A DNA stretch of 64,000 nt from Paramecium pentaurelia (GCA_905183005.1 CAJJDO010000100.1:343401-407400); one strand, 5' to 3'; shown: positions 1 to 14,484, counted from the stretch's first letter. Made by a program: numbers and translations. Notes: generated by a model from the sequence alone, not told the origin.

Positions 1-13
1 TAAATTATAATTA

Positions 14-1618
14 ATGAAATAAGAGTCTTGGGATGATTTGCATCTTGCTAATGAAAAATCAATTACAAAAATTTTAGAGCCAGGAGAATATGTTTTATTT
101 TCTAGTTTGCTCTACAAATTTAATGAAGTTAATAAAAGATAAGAAAGAACAATTCTCATTACAACACATAATCTATATAATCTCTCGAAATTGAGTATCA
201 AAAGAAAAATTCCAATAAAAAGAGTATATGGCATAACCATAGGTTTGATTGGGACAGAATTTGTAGTACATGTTCCTGAAGAATATGATTATCGATATTC
301 AAGTTCAGAAAGAAGAGATTATGCAGTACTGTGTATAATAAAAGCTTATTGTTAATAAAATAAAGGAGCTGCACTTCCAATATTCTATAAAGATGAACTC
401 ACTCTAACTGCATATACTACAACAAAAGTGGATAAAAAAAAGGGTATTAATAGGTTACCAACAACTGGATCAGAATTGATGAATGAAGAATAATACAGAA
501 AAAGATTAGATTCCTAAACAGAAGAACGATTAAAAACAAGAGCAAAGACATCAACATTGTATGCAAAATAGAAAGGTGAAGCTGTTACAATAGATGATTT
601 TGATTTAATAAAAGTATTAGGTAGAGGAGCATATGGTAAAGTTATGTTGGTAGAGAAAAAGAGTGATAAATAGTATTATGCAATGAAATCAATACGTAAA
701 GAAGATATAGCAGATCCTGAATAATTAGAACATACAAAAACTGAAAGAATAGTTTTAGAACATGTAAATCATCCATTTTTAGTCTCATTAAATTGGGCAT
801 TTTAAACTCCTGAAAAGTTATTTTTTGTTACTTAATTTATGAAAGGTGGTGAATTATTTTAACATCTTAAACATGTAAAAAGATTTGAAGAAAATAGAAC
901 AAAATTTTATGTTTCTGAAATTGTAAATTCTTATTCTTATTTATAAATAGATTTTAGCATTAGAACATTTACATTCAAAAAATATTATATATAGAGATTT
1001 AAAACCAGAAAATGTATTATTAGATGATTAAGGTCATTTATGTTTAACAGATTTTGGTATGGCCAAAATATTAAAAAAAAATGAATTAACTAAATCATTC
1101 TGTGGTACACCTGAATATTTGGCTCCTGAAATTCTTCTTGAAATTGGACATTCTATGGCTGCTGATTGGTGGGCTTTAGGAATACTTACTTATGAAATGT
1201 TATATGCACTTCCACCATTTTACAACAAAAATTAAGATTTAATGTTTAAACAAATTTAAACAAAAGATATTAATTTTCCTACTACTCCTTAGATTTCTAA
1301 TGAAGCAAAAGATTTTATCTAAAAAGTATTACTATAAATCTTATATATTATTAGTTAACAATCAAAGATCCAAAACTTAGATTAGGATATAATAAAACAG
1401 ATGATGTCAAAAATCATATATGGTTAAAGGGAGTTAATTGGGAGAAACTTTTAAAAAAAGAGATTGAAACTCCATTTAAACCTTAAATATAAGGAGATGC
1501 ATGGCTTGAAAATTTTGATAAATAATTTACTGCAGAAGAGGCAATAAATTCTTATGCACCTGAAAATAATTTAGTCAATTAAGATGAATTCAGAGAGTTC
1601 GACTATTATTAAAAATGA
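14..1618 (+). CDS. AGC-family Ser/Thr protein kinase with N-terminal domain
   Basis: A 515-residue protein with two introns (28 nt near 928 and 29 nt near 1330). Residues about 1-190 form an N-terminal region ahead of the kinase; it may be a lipid- or membrane-binding module, but I cannot name it. The kinase domain runs from about 193 to 450. Visible motifs are the Gly loop GRGAYGKV, the ATP-binding lysine in YAMKSIRK (about K225), the catalytic YRDLKPEN (about D319), TDFG, and the activation segment [11 protein letters not shown], which is typical of AGC kinases (AKT/S6K/SGK type). The tail ends in FREFDYYQK, which looks like an AGC hydrophobic motif. ATG at 14 opens the frame; only 13 bases of the window precede it, so an upstream exon cannot be excluded. 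The kinase call is solid; the subfamily is inference. Confidence 0.9.
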
Positions 1619-1641
1619 AATATATATCAAGTAGAATTGAA

Positions 1642-3123
<1,482 letters not shown>

Positions 3124-3165
3124 TATGTAATATTTAATATATTTTTATATTTTCCAATGAATGCT

Positions 3166-3681
3166 TCAATAATTTAAAGTGGTTTCTGGACCTATGAAGG
3201 TATATTAATAGAATCCTCCTGCTTCATTGAAATATTTCTTAAAAATGTCATCCTTCACCAGAAGTGCTTCTTGCTAAAATGAATATATGTTTATTCAAAT
3301 ACCTCACTCTACTCAATAACAAACCATAATAATAAAGGATAGAATAACATCAATGAATTCCAGAAGACAGATCCTATATGCCACCATTGACCATAATATC
3401 TAGATCAATTTAATAATCTACTTGTATTCCCAATTATCATAAGTGGTGATACCTTCCATTTAATAGGCACTATAATGAGGATGTCCCATACCTTAGCCAG
3501 TCTTGGCCACATTGTCTGGGAGATAATATAATTTGAAGTGTATAGGAGGAGCAATCTCTTAAGGTGATCCTGATTTATATAAAATTCAATCTTTACCTAC
3601 TAATGCCCTACTGGCTGGATCATGATGATAATATCGTGATTATTTTTACAAAATTTGAGCATTCCTCAATAATCTCTTCAT
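3166..3681 (-). CDS. Small mitochondrial single-pass membrane protein, possibly a respiratory-chain subunit
   Basis: A 145-residue protein after removal of three introns (27, 22 and 29 nt). The N-terminus MKRLLRNAQILQKQSRYYHH is basic, has no acidic residues and is amphipathic, as expected of a mitochondrial presequence. One hydrophobic helix lies near residues 90-108 (SLMLFYPLLLWFV), with an aromatic-rich segment before it. Size, presequence and single helix fit accessory subunits of complex I or another inner-membrane complex, but I do not recognise the family. The 5' neighbour is a cNMP-binding protein 36 bp away. The mitochondrial location is inferred from the N-terminus. Confidence 0.65.
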
Positions 3682-3717
3682 ATTGTTTTATTAAAAGAAA
3701 ATATTAATAATTTTATA

Positions 3718-5503
3718 TCATTTCATTTATAAGTAACTCTAAGTCCCAAATCTTTTTAGTTCAAGTCTTTGAATACTTAAAGGACTGTTACTACTATGAA
3801 AAGTCTTGCTTTTTGGCATTACTTCACTTAATTTAAGCTTCTACAAAATAAGTTGTGTTCTTTATTTTGTTGAAAAATGAGCACTTCTTTCATGCTCTTC
3901 CTTAGGTTATGTAGTTAATCTATAATGAGTTCTTGCAGTACTTGGTTGCTATTAACTTAAATTTTAAGAGATCTCACTATTCTTTAATTATGAAGGAAAT
4001 CTAAAAAACAATTTAAAATAAGTATCTCTATCAATATAATTTTATGATCCTATAGTCTTTTAATCAAAAAATGTTTTAACTTAAGCATAAGAACAATTTC
4101 TATCCTTAAATAATTTCTTAAACTATTCAAAGGCTTTTTTCTCCTATTTTTTATAAAATTAATATTCCTATATATTATAAAATTAAATCAAATACTGCAT
4201 CAGTTTTTTCCATTTAAGTTTCTTTTCTTATTAAGGCACAATTATTTTTGACTTTTACTTTAAAAATAGGTTTAACAAATTAATCAAACCCTTCCTAACC
4301 ATTAAGTTATTTTAATTTATCATCTGCCATTTATTCATAATATCTCATCTTATTCAATCTAAATTGATGAATGGATTATAATAATGATATAAAAACAGAT
4401 TGTGTTTTTTCATCCCAAAACCTCCTTTTATAATTAAAAAGTTGAAATACTTAATTATGTCTTCTCTACTTATTCTTAATATTTAACCACACTGACTTCT
4501 ACAAATAATAGAACATTTAACTCTTGACCATCTTACCGAAAAGATATTAAAGAGTTTTAATATAAAAGTCTTTCCATCATCCATTAAAAATGCTTCTTCT
4601 CCAAAAAACTCTCCTGGTCCTAATACACATCTATATTTATTTATAAAATTAACATGCTGTGATTTGAGAATACTCCTTTTAATTTGTGTGAATCATTTAA
4701 TGTATATGTTACTTCGAAATTACTTTCTAAATAACATAATTGATATTGTACCCTTCTCTCACTATATAAAAATTGGAGCAGTAATCATTCTATTTGATGA
4801 CTGCTTAATTTAATGTTACTTAAATTGGTTCAAAATGATAACTAATAGTTTTTATTTCTCTAAATGACCACGATTATAGAAATGGAAACTATAATTAAGA
4901 ATAATAAAATCTCATTATTACAGAGCATAAAAATGATATCCTATCTTAAACTTTTTATTATTCTTAAGCCCCTAAAATTGTTTTAAAATGATGTTTCTCC
5001 ATAACTGCAAGCATACAATCTTCTTTTGCTATTATTGTTGCTGTTCGTTTTGCATTATCATTCAACAGAGCCAATTCTCCAAAACTATTTCCAGCTTTTA
5101 ATACATTCACCTCCTTTAATTCAAATTTTTTGGAATCCTCAGGACTTGGTAATAATATAAAAACTCCGACAGATCCTTTAAGAATTATGTAAAATAATGA
5201 TCCTTAATCTCCAACATGAAACAATATCTAAAAAAATTATAAATTATATTTTTTACTTCTTCTTTTTTTACTGTCTTATAACTTAGTACTGACATACATT
5301 TCAGGACTATGTCAGGATTTTGAGATTAAAGATTTTTAAAAAAAGTAATAGCTTCAACCAATTGTAACAGTAGAGTTAAATCACTTTATGTTCTTCTAGA
5401 TGGAGCTATCTAAAATTATAAAAATTAAACTTTCTACTTGCAAAGTCTTAACACATTAATTTATTAGCGAAGTTTTCTCATCAAAATTTGAGAAAGATGT
5501 CAT
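3718..5503 (-). CDS. Tandem cyclic-nucleotide-binding-domain protein without kinase
   Basis: A protein of about 540 residues with two cyclic-nucleotide-binding domains. The first includes FHVGDQGSLFYIILKGSVGV and the phosphate-binding-cassette-like GNSFGELALLNDNAKRTATI. The second includes NFYIVREG and GPGEFFGEEAFLMDD. The first domain keeps the E and R of the FGELAL...R cassette; the second keeps FGEE but a clear arginine is not obvious. No kinase or channel region follows; the C-terminus is basic and Ser/Gln-rich. At least six introns of 20-30 nt are needed, several supported by restored domain continuity. It could be a cAMP/cGMP sensor or a PKA-regulatory-like protein. It lacks the N-terminal docking domain expected of a true PKA regulatory subunit, so that role is not supported. 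Confidence 0.75.
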
Positions 5504-5559
5504 AAGAATAAGAGTAAATTAAAAATAAATTATAGAAATAAATAACAATTTATTTAGAA

Positions 5560-6833
5560 TCATTTACGGATAAAGCTTTTTATTGTTTAGAATGCTCTAT
5601 TATTACTTCTATATTATGGTAATAATTATTAACAAAGAGTACTATTGAGATCTTATCCTAGAGGTGGTTTCTTTGCAGATCTTCTATCAGGACTTTAAGT
5701 AAAAGCATAATTTTAATATATTTGTATTGGTTTGATTAGAGAATCTTATTAATTTGTATGTATAACATTTTAATCTTAAGAAAAAGGAGACTTTATTTCT
5801 GGAAGCATCCAATTTTAATTTTTACATCCCTTTTAAGGACTAAAATTCTCTTGCTATAATTTTGATTTTCCTTTCTATTTTAATTAAGTAGAACAACCAC
5901 CAACATTTTTGTCATTATGTAAAGATAAATTCTTTGCTCTAGTAACTCTGTAATTGTTATCAAACAAATTGCAAGTTTCTGTATCAAACATACTTCTTAT
6001 GTCTTAATCTTAAGGGTCTCTACTTTAAGTTCTTTAAGGACTAATCGACATAGAATGTTTAACACTAATTTGAGTTTTTTTGGTTGGACTCTAATTGCCA
6101 AACATTGTAATATTTTTATTTGCATAAGGTGTTTCCATTGTTGAAGTAAGTTAGAGAAATTTTAATTTCTTAGCTTTGTCTGCCAATATTGTTATTTCCA
6201 TTAATGGTAAGGTTTTGGATTATAGAAATCTTTAATTTCTTTCTAAACTGGATACAAATAATCTTTCTACATTTTCATTCTTTGATTAATGATAAACAAT
6301 AAGATTTGAACAATATTGTCTAATTAAGTAAATTCTTACTTGTTGAGAAGCATAATATCATAGAGTTTCCAAAAATCAATATCATAAAATTAGAACAACG
6401 TTCGATTTTATTAACTATTTAACTGCCATGAAGGAACTGATCTTTTCATTTGAATTTATGGATTGTCTTCATTTTATTAATTGGCTTGCATCTCACACCT
6501 TTTATGAACTTTATTAAGTATAACAGCAAAATTCTATGCCTTATAATTAAGTATATCTCTGATGCTCAATACATAATTAATGGCATTTTAATTTTTACAC
6601 TTTTCAATTAACTCTGATACTCTAATCTAGAATCGATGGAATAATCTGCTTGTTTAACAAAATAATTAAAACTTTTTATCATGATCCTGAAGTTAATAAT
6701 ATTTGTATTTATCAACTAATTGAGATATTGTTGTTTCTAAATCATTCTCTTTTTGATCAATAAATAATTAGATTCCTCTAAAGATAACATCCAAATCATC
6801 TGGATTAACTTCATTCAATTTATTTATTTCCAT
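5560..6833 (-). CDS. Hypothetical Gln/Ser-rich protein with coiled-coil N-terminus
   Basis: A 417-residue protein with one 20 nt intron at about 6320-6339. Removing it joins two long open frames and leaves an exact multiple of three. Residues 1-150 are charged and helical (many Leu/Ile/Glu/Lys), suggesting coiled coil. Residues from about 215 onward are low-complexity, rich in Ser, Pro, Gln and Asn, with repeated SP/SPQ dipeptides of the kind found in phosphorylated disordered regions. No domain is recognised. The upstream side opens onto a 612 bp spacer, so its promoter probably lies there. Confidence 0.65.
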
Positions 6834-7445
6834 TTAATATGAAATAAAAACTTTATAATTCAATCATACTTGACAACAGACAACAAAGTGATATAACCAA
6901 TTATCTTAAATTCATATCAATAATAATTAAAACTATATATATATAATATAGAACAATAATGGGAAATTGATCACTTTGATTTATAATATTATAGTAGTTA
7001 ATCTAAATATAATAATATGTTCAAAATGATTATTTTTCAAAAGCTTAAATAGAATATATATCAATTTTAATATCAAATATATATGTTAAACAAATTATTA
7101 TCTATTTATTCTATAGATTTCCCTTATAATTATATTTTAAAACCTTCTTCATATTTTGAATTAATAACAATAAAATATATTTATAATTAAGAAACATATA
7201 ACATTCATTTCAAAAAAAATATTCTATGAATGTTTTTAAGTTAAACTTTTTTAATGTTTTTTACTACTGATAAGTTTCTAAATATTAATGATTATTAATC
7301 ATTTCAAAAATGTATAATATGAGTTTTTAAAATACTTAATTTAAGAAAGTTCAATAAAAATTACTGTTTTTTTATTTGAATACGTTCAAAGTATAATAAA
7401 ATCTTGAATAATTTATAAAATTTATAATAATACTTTTGCTATTTA
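6834..7445. other. AT-rich intergenic spacer between divergent genes
   Basis: About 610 bp, very AT-rich, between the start codons of two divergent genes. I see no coding frame, RNA gene or repeat family. It is one of the longer clean spacers in the left half and presumably carries both promoters. Confidence 0.5.
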
Positions 7446-8090
7446 ATGGGAACATGTGCATAATGTAATAACACAAAATAAGATTCAGTAGAAAGTGATA
7501 TGTATAAAAAACATGAGAGTGTACATTTAAAACTGTTAGAATTGAATCAAATATCTAAAGCTACAATCTTTGAAAGAATGAAATTTAATAAAAAGATGGA
7601 AATTGATTAATTAAGTGATAAAATTTTTGAGGATTCATTATAAATAAGTGAAGTAAATTAAGAAATAACTTTAATTTAAAGTATACATGGAAGTCTAAAG
7701 AGAATAAATAAATAATATAACTTTTAGGAATGTATTTAGATGTTCAATAATGCTTAGAAGTGTTAATAAAATGAATCTATAAATAAACAAAAATTTCGTA
7801 TGACAGATCCTAACTTACCTAAAAATTTATCAAATTCTTCAAGTTCAAATAACTAATTCCAAGAGTTTAATAAATAATTTAAAGTAATTGAGAAATAAAA
7901 TATTGAATTTGATGATAATAAATCTTTAAAAAGCATATTAAAGAAAACTAATATGAGAAATTGTGAAAGTAAATCAGTTCATTTTGCTCGTAATACAAAT
8001 TCAAGTCAAACTTAAATGAAATCTCGATCTTGTAATCATTCAAAAAAGAAAAAGAAAAAAATATAACAATTTGACAATTATAAATTTTGA
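7446..8090 (+). CDS. Hypothetical 214-aa protein with predicted N-terminal acylation
   Basis: A single uninterrupted frame of 214 codons. It begins MGTCAQCNN: Gly2 with Cys4 and Cys7 is a good match to N-myristoylation followed by palmitoylation, predicting attachment to a membrane, often the ciliary or plasma membrane in ciliates. The rest is hydrophilic, Asn/Gln/Ser-rich and helical around residues 25-90. It ends with a strongly basic SKKKKKK-type cluster that could also bind acidic lipids. No catalytic motif is visible. It converges with the dynein intermediate-chain gene, with 13 bp between stops. Confidence 0.65.
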
Positions 8091-8103
8091 ATGTAACTTT
8101 TGT

Positions 8104-10469
8104 TCATTTCTTACCTTTGGCAGCACCTTTCTCATCCTCAGGTTTTGGACCAATACCTAATAAAGCGTCTTTGAATTTTTAATATTCATTTTCAAAGTTG
8201 GATATTTCATCTAATATTTTAGTCTAATTGATAATAAATATAATTTTACATCACCAGATTGTTTTGTTTCTTTAGCAGGTTATGCCTAAATATCTTTTTC
8301 ATTTTATTATTTAGCTTATTATTCTCTGATTTTAAATCTTTCTGAATAATAATTTACTCTTTTGACTTCTCTTTCCCAAAATAATCTCATAGCCTTAACT
8401 TCATTTCCTTAATCTTTACACAAACTTTATGGAAATTCTAGTAAATGTAATGTACCATCTGAATCACCAACAGCAACAATATGAGCCATATTATCATTAA
8501 ATTTTAATGATGTTATAGCACATGCAACTACTTAGAATTAAATAGTCCATTTATGAGATTAATCCAACATATCCCAAACATCTAAATTACCATCAGTCTT
8601 TCCTACAATAATAACACCAGCACGATAAGGAGAAAATCCACCACAAGTTATATGGGCTCCTTTCATAATAAGACTTTCAAATATTGGAAAAGTAACATTG
8701 TGTTTCCAAACACAAAAATTGAAATCATATATTGTTAGTATAACATCTTCAAAAAATGGACTTACATCCAAAGCAATAGGTGGTCTCATACTTCTTTATT
8801 ATTACCAAATTGAAGACACTAATTAATTTTTTTATCCTTCTTCCCCTTATTTTTCTCCCCAATCTAATATAAAAACTTCACCTTCATCTGATGTACCTGA
8901 TAAAATTGGTACTTTTTAATCTATTTTTATTAAATTAAAAATATTACTTTTCCTGAATTAAATTTATCCTCCACCCATCATACCTCCTCCTTCTGGTCTA
9001 TACAATTATATTCCATAAGTAGCCTTCCAAGGGATAGTTGATATCTAATTGATAATAAAATGATTAAATACATCTTATTATGTCTTTTTACTATCTTTGT
9101 CAATCAATCTAGTGTCCCAAAAGAGAATTTGTCCATCTGAACTAATACTAGCAAATTAATATGTTTCTTAAGAGGAAGTAAGTATTAGATGATTAAAATG
9201 TTTCTTATCAAATTCCATTCCTATTGGAAACCATTTCACAGCCAAAACAAAATTCTTGTGAGATGCAACTTATTTTCTCAAAACTTCATTAGATGATCCA
9301 GCCTAATATGATGCTGGATCTTATAAAGCAGATACCATTTTAGGTTGAAGTTCTTGAATTTCATCTTAAAATAGTGAGAATTCTATTATATACTTCGTTC
9401 TTATTTAGTTTTTTAAGTTTTTTTGGATGCAAAAACAGATAGTGCTGTGCCACTGAGATCCCATAACATAACTTAACCATTGACAGCACCACCAACAATG
9501 ATATTAGGATCTTTGGGATTGAACTCAAAAGAAAGTATTTCAAGAGGAGATTACAAAAGAAGCACTGGTTCTATAGAATGAATATCTTCAAAATCCCAGA
9601 ATACTATAAGTGATTTATGAGATTTCAATTGATATATAGCTCTTTCTTCAAAGAGTAAGTTTTCAACAAAAGATTCTGCAACAATATACTTAGATTTGAT
9701 TGCTTAACTTGTAGGTTGGAATTAGATGCATTATATTTTTTTACCTTTACAATTTAAGTAACTGAAACTTTTGATTTCTTTGATAACATTAGTAAGTTCA
9801 GCATTTTAATCTAAAATTACATAATGGAATATATGATACCTCCATTTTGTTCTGAGAGTGGCAAAACATTGAAATCATCTTAATATATATCAATGGTTTC
9901 ATTTGATTACAATGCTTCCTCCATTAATGGATAAACTGTCTCTAAGAATTTAAGTAATTTATAGTCTTCATCTGGCTATTCCTATCTCTCATCTCCTTCA
10001 TCAACTTATAAAGCTTTATTAATTTTTCTATTCCAGACAGTCTAAGAACTGGCATCTTGAAAAGGATTACATCCTTATATGCCCATCTCAATGACTTTAT
10101 TTTTAGCAAGTTGAAGTGGATCCTTATCAAGAGCCTTGATCTCACCTGTTCTTTCAGATGTCTCTTAATCACTAAATTTGAATGTCAAACTAAATGTATA
10201 TAATGTAGAGACTTACCCAAACTCTTTTCTCTTTTTAATAAATTACATCTTGATAAGTGGTCTATCTTTAACTGTAAAAGATTGGATTTCCTTAATTGAT
10301 CAAATATAATTGTCAATTTACCTAAATTGTTTCATCTTCATGATCTGTTTTATATGGTCTTGGTTCAAGTGGCTTTTCTTCTACAAAATCTTCATCTTCT
10401 GAAAAATCTATTTGGGAATAATAAATGCTAATTAATACCTTCCTGTTCCTCAGAGTCATGTTTACTCAT
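8104..10469 (-). CDS. Axonemal dynein intermediate chain, WD-repeat (DNAI3/WDR63/IC140-like)
   Basis: A multi-exon gene of roughly 700 codons (introns of about 25-31 nt in the 5' part). The N-terminal third is acidic and helical (begins MSKHDSEEQEDFSEDED). The C-terminal two-thirds hold WD repeats, including FNPKDPNIIVGGAVNGQVML, ISSDGQILFWDTRL and AVGDSDGTLHLLEFP, followed by a charged helical tail ending in GAAKGKK. This order (acidic N-terminus, WD propeller, helical tail) is that of dynein intermediate chains, which link light chains and regulators to the heavy chains in cilia. The segment SHKNFVLAVKWFP points to the DNAI3/IC140 inner-arm type rather than cytoplasmic IC; that subtype call is inference. 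Some exon edges were not resolved. Confidence 0.75.
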
Positions 10470-10476
10470 TAATAAT

Positions 10477-12830
10477 ATGAATATTAAACAAATTAGTGGG
10501 ATTGCATAATCATTAATTTTGATAGCATACTTAAGTAAAAATCCCATCCATTATCAACTAATATTGAGTATATTGGGAGTCATAATGTAGATGGTAGTAT
10601 TAAAATGGAAAAAGTATGAAGAAATTATTACTGAAATATCTTAAGTATTATTGACAGTGCCAATGGGAATTATTTTGAATGATATTTGTAGTACCTTAAT
10701 AGTAACTCTATAACTAATATAAATGAAACCATCAAAATTTCTATTATTAAAACTATCCTATGTTATCATTTTAGGGATGATTATGCATGGATAAGTATTT
10801 TAAATTGTACTAATTTGTTTGTCCTTCCTTACTATAGCTGTTGATATCAAATTAGAGTAACCTAAATTTTAATATTCACCTACCTAACTCTCAAATAAAA
10901 AACTAAGGGAGGAGAATGAACTGGATAAAACAGATAAATCAGATAAAATACATCTTCAATCAATAGCTTATAGTGACAATTAAGCTGGACATAGAACAAG
11001 TGCTAAATGTAAATAATATCTATTTATTATTAGATCAATTTCTATAAATCTTAGATGAATTTCCTGATGGAGTCGCTTTAATAATATTTGATGAAAATAG
11101 ATTGCCTCAAGTTGATTTCTGTAATCAAACAATGATGAATTTATTACACACAACTCAATAAGATTTATTGAGTTCTTTAATGTCACTTAAGAATTTACAT
11201 ATCATGAAAAAGAACCAATAAACGTAAGATCTTGCTACTTCAATATCTACATATAAAAGTATGTATTCCCCTGAAAAGAATAAAATTGGAATAGTTAGAT
11301 CTATCTATAGAGCCTCAACAACAGTTTAGAATCCTAAGAATGAGTAATTCATAAATACAAAATTAAGATTTTCCAAAAATGTAAACTTATCAATAAAAAT
11401 AGCCTTTCAAAATGGCCCTAGAATAGGCTATTCTATAAATCCATTCATAAGAAGTTTAATCCCTATTAACAAAAACACAGATTGGTTTTGATTTACATAC
11501 AATATTGAATGGATATACAACATCATAATCAAAAAAAGATGTCTGTATTGAAATTAAACTATTTTTATCATATCTCAATGATTAACCATAATTACTTATA
11601 TTAACAAGAGATGTCTCATATAAAGATTATATTAAATCGATTAATTAACATAGTAAAGCAAAATCTAATTCATTAAATTTTGTTTCTCATGAAATTAGAA
11701 CTCCTATTAAATGTATTATTTAATTATTAGAAGAAATTGAATTAAAAAATGATACAATTAAGAATGTTTTATGGAATTGTTATTATTTATTAAATTTCAG
11801 TCATGATTTACTTGATCTAGCATAAATCAAAGTTGGTAAATTTAAATTACATAAAATCAAATTTAATTTAGAATAATTAATATTATAATTATTTGATTTA
11901 TTTAGAGTAGAAGCTAAAAGAAATTAAATTGCTTTGAAATTAGAATATGATTAAGATGCTCCAAAATAAATATGTAATGATGATGTAAGAATAAAATAAG
12001 TATTGATTAATTTAATTGGAAATGCATTCAAATTTACTATTGAAGGTAGTATAACAGTAAGTGTTATAGATTAAAAAGATGGAACTTTAGAAATTAAAAT
12101 ATCTGATACTGGTTTTGGTATAAGAGAAGAAGATAAGAAAAAATTAATTAAAGCATTTGGTAGATTAGATGATGATGAAACTAAATAATTTAATCGATCT
12201 GGTGTTGGATTAGGATTATTAATAAGTAATATGATATGTAAATCTCTTTCAACTAAAGAATCTGGTATCAAAATTGAGTCAGAATTATATAAAGGCAGTT
12301 CTTTTTCTTTTGAAATAGATCATGAAACTGTTTATGATACTGTCATTATTTGTGATAATGAGAGCAATAATGAAGAAGAAGATTAAGTGGATATTGAAGC
12401 TTAACCTAGAGTCCAACGTATTTATTCTAATTAAGCCTTTCGATAGAGAGAATTATTAATTATTGATGATAATCAATTTAACATTGATATATTGATTAAA
12501 TTATTTAATTCAAAAGGTATTAATAGAATTGATTATGCAATTAATTGTTAACATGCCTTGAAAATTATAGATGAAAGAATTAGAAATCATATATTTTATA
12601 GAGTTATTCTTTTAGATATTGAAATGCCAATTATTGATGGATTTGGTACTGCAAAAATGATTAAATAATATGTTAATGATACCATGGCTACTATGCCTGT
12701 ACTTATTGCAGTAAGTGGACATGGATTACATATGAAATAATAAGCATTAAATAATGGATTTGTAGATTATTATGAAAAACCATTAAAAGTAGCAGACATA
12801 GAGGAAATCATCACTCGTTATCTACAATGA
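10477..12830 (+). CDS. Hybrid sensor histidine kinase with receiver domain
   Basis: A 759-residue protein with introns of 25, 22 and 27 nt (11009-11033, about 11380-11401, 11454-11480). Residues 1-130 contain four to five hydrophobic helices, a membrane sensor region. A PAS-like segment follows. The H-box is FVSHEIRTP (His about 380). The ATPase part shows NLIGNAFKFT (N box), DTGFGI (G1) and GVGLGL (G2). The C-terminal receiver domain has DDNQFN, the phospho-acceptor Asp in LLDIEMPIIDG (about D689) and the lysine in YYEKPL. All catalytic residues are present, so it should autophosphorylate and pass phosphate to its own receiver. Its start lies only 7 bp from the divergent dynein gene start; a second in-frame ATG at 10585 would remove the first helix. 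No histidine phosphotransfer protein is adjacent. Confidence 0.92.
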
Positions 12831-12875
12831 TTTTATTTTTATAAAAATACTAATTTAAATTAAAATTATCGTTAG

Positions 12876-13305
12876 ATGTTTGTTTGTTGCGGAAAAAAGA
12901 AAAAGGATCGGAAACATGCTTCATTAGGAAATCTTCATTAGTTAAATTTAATTTGTTAAGATGGACTATACTTTGATAAGAATCTTAAAATAATTACAGA
13001 ATTCAATAAAACAAATGTATTCATTATTTATTTAATTGAATCTTAGTTTTCTGATACTTTAAAAGGAAATTGTAAATATTATTGTCCAATCTGTTTTAAA
13101 TATTATGACTGTAAAATCTTATTTTATTCTAGGTATGCTTCATACAACTTGTTGTTCTAATTATGTCTGTCATGTTTGTGCAGTATAATCTCTTGCCAAT
13201 AAAATGTATAATTGTCATTATTGTCGAAATGAACACTGCAAATATGTCGATGTTGATCCTGCACATTAGTTAAAAATATACATAGATTCACATACTAAAT
13301 TATGA
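12876..13305 (+). CDS. Small Cys/His-rich RING-like zinc-binding protein
   Basis: A 125-residue protein with introns of 30 and 22 nt; span minus introns is 126 codons. The N-terminus MFVCCGKKKK has paired cysteines next to lysines. From residue about 60 there are spaced Cys/His pairs: CKYYCPICFKYY, then CMLHTTCCSNYVCHVC, then YNCHYCRNEHC. The pattern resembles a C3HC4/RING zinc fold and could act in ubiquitin transfer or simply bind protein. The spacing is not a textbook RING, so the E3 role is inference. It sits 45 bp after the histidine kinase and 25 bp before a Rab gene, all on the plus strand. Confidence 0.6.
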
Positions 13306-13330
13306 AATTTATATTAATTAATATATACAA

Positions 13331-14028
13331 ATGTAAAAAGTAGATTACATCTTTAAGATTGTACTAATAGGACCCTAGAATGTTGGCAAATCTTCCCTTA
13401 TGGCCAGATTCATAGATTAAGTTTTTAATGATAGTTACCTTTCCACAGTTGGAGTTGACTTCAGAATCAAAACCTTATCCATACATGATAAAACGTAACT
13501 AAATATACATACCTATTAGTATTAAAATGTAGATCTGGGACACAGCTGGATAAGAGCGATTTTAAGCTTTAACTTAATCTCACTATAAAGGGGCTCATGG
13601 TTGTATTGCTGTATATGATGTTACAAATGAAAGGTACTTATTAAATACTTAATATTTAATAGATCATTCGAGGATGCCAAAAAGTTTATAAAATTAGTGA
13701 TTGAAGAACATGGGTTGATTCCTGAAGCATGCTATTTAATAGCAAATAAAGTTGATTTAGTAAGTAAAAGAGTGGTAAATTATTAAAGCATTTATTTTAG
13801 ATTCTTGGTAAAAATGGAAATGAATTTGCATAAGATTTAGGTGTCAATTATTTAGAAACATCTGCTAAAACTGGAGATAATGTCAATTAATTATTTTTAG
13901 ATTTGGGCAAAATTATCTTAAATTTGGTGGATTAGAAAAGAACAATTGCTCAGCCGCCTGAAAATGATACTAGATTAAGAACATTAGATGCATAAAAAAT
14001 AGAATAAGAATAAGGTTGTAAGTGCTGA
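13331..14028 (+). CDS. Rab-family small GTPase
   Basis: A 205-residue protein after removal of introns of 25, 29 and 26 nt. G-motifs in order are the P-loop GPQNVGKSS, a switch I threonine (STVGVDF), G3 WDTAGQERF, G4 NKVD and G5 ETSAK. It ends in CKC, a geranylgeranylation signal, so it should cycle on and off a membrane as a trafficking switch. The P-loop GPQNVGKSS has Gln where GDSGVGK is usual, a mild divergence that still keeps G-N-V-G-K-S. The Rab subclass cannot be fixed by eye. Confidence 0.9.
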
Positions 14029-14484
14029 AATCTATTATTTAAATATTAATATAATTTATTAGTTATTAACTTATTTAAAATAAATTAATTAATGATTTTT
14101 ACATTTGAATCATCATCAAAATCAATATTTATTCTATTATTATATAATTGTATAAAGATTATTATTATTAACATTAAATTAATATAACAATATTCAAAAA
14201 TTAAATTTATTAGATTTCTTTCACATTAATTATTTATATAAGATTAATTTAATTGTTATTTTAGTCAGATTATTTGATTAGTATCACAAAAATTTATTAA
14301 GAATTATAATTTAATATTTAAATGGTTTTTTACTGTTATAATGATATTATAAATAATGATAAAATTAAAGAAAATCAAAATTACTCATATTTTGAGATGA
14401 TAAAAATTTAGGAATATAAATGTTAATTTAAATAATAGTTTTGTTATTTTTAACTAATAATAATCTTAATTATAATAATAATAT
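14029..14484. other. AT-rich spacer
   Basis: About 455 bp between the convergent Rab gene and the coiled-coil gene on the other strand. It is almost pure A/T with no supported frame or RNA gene. Confidence 0.5.

Noticed and set aside
198..380. Minus-strand 60-codon frame
   Set aside because: Lies inside the AGC kinase first exon on the opposite strand; composition is hydrophobic antisense noise.
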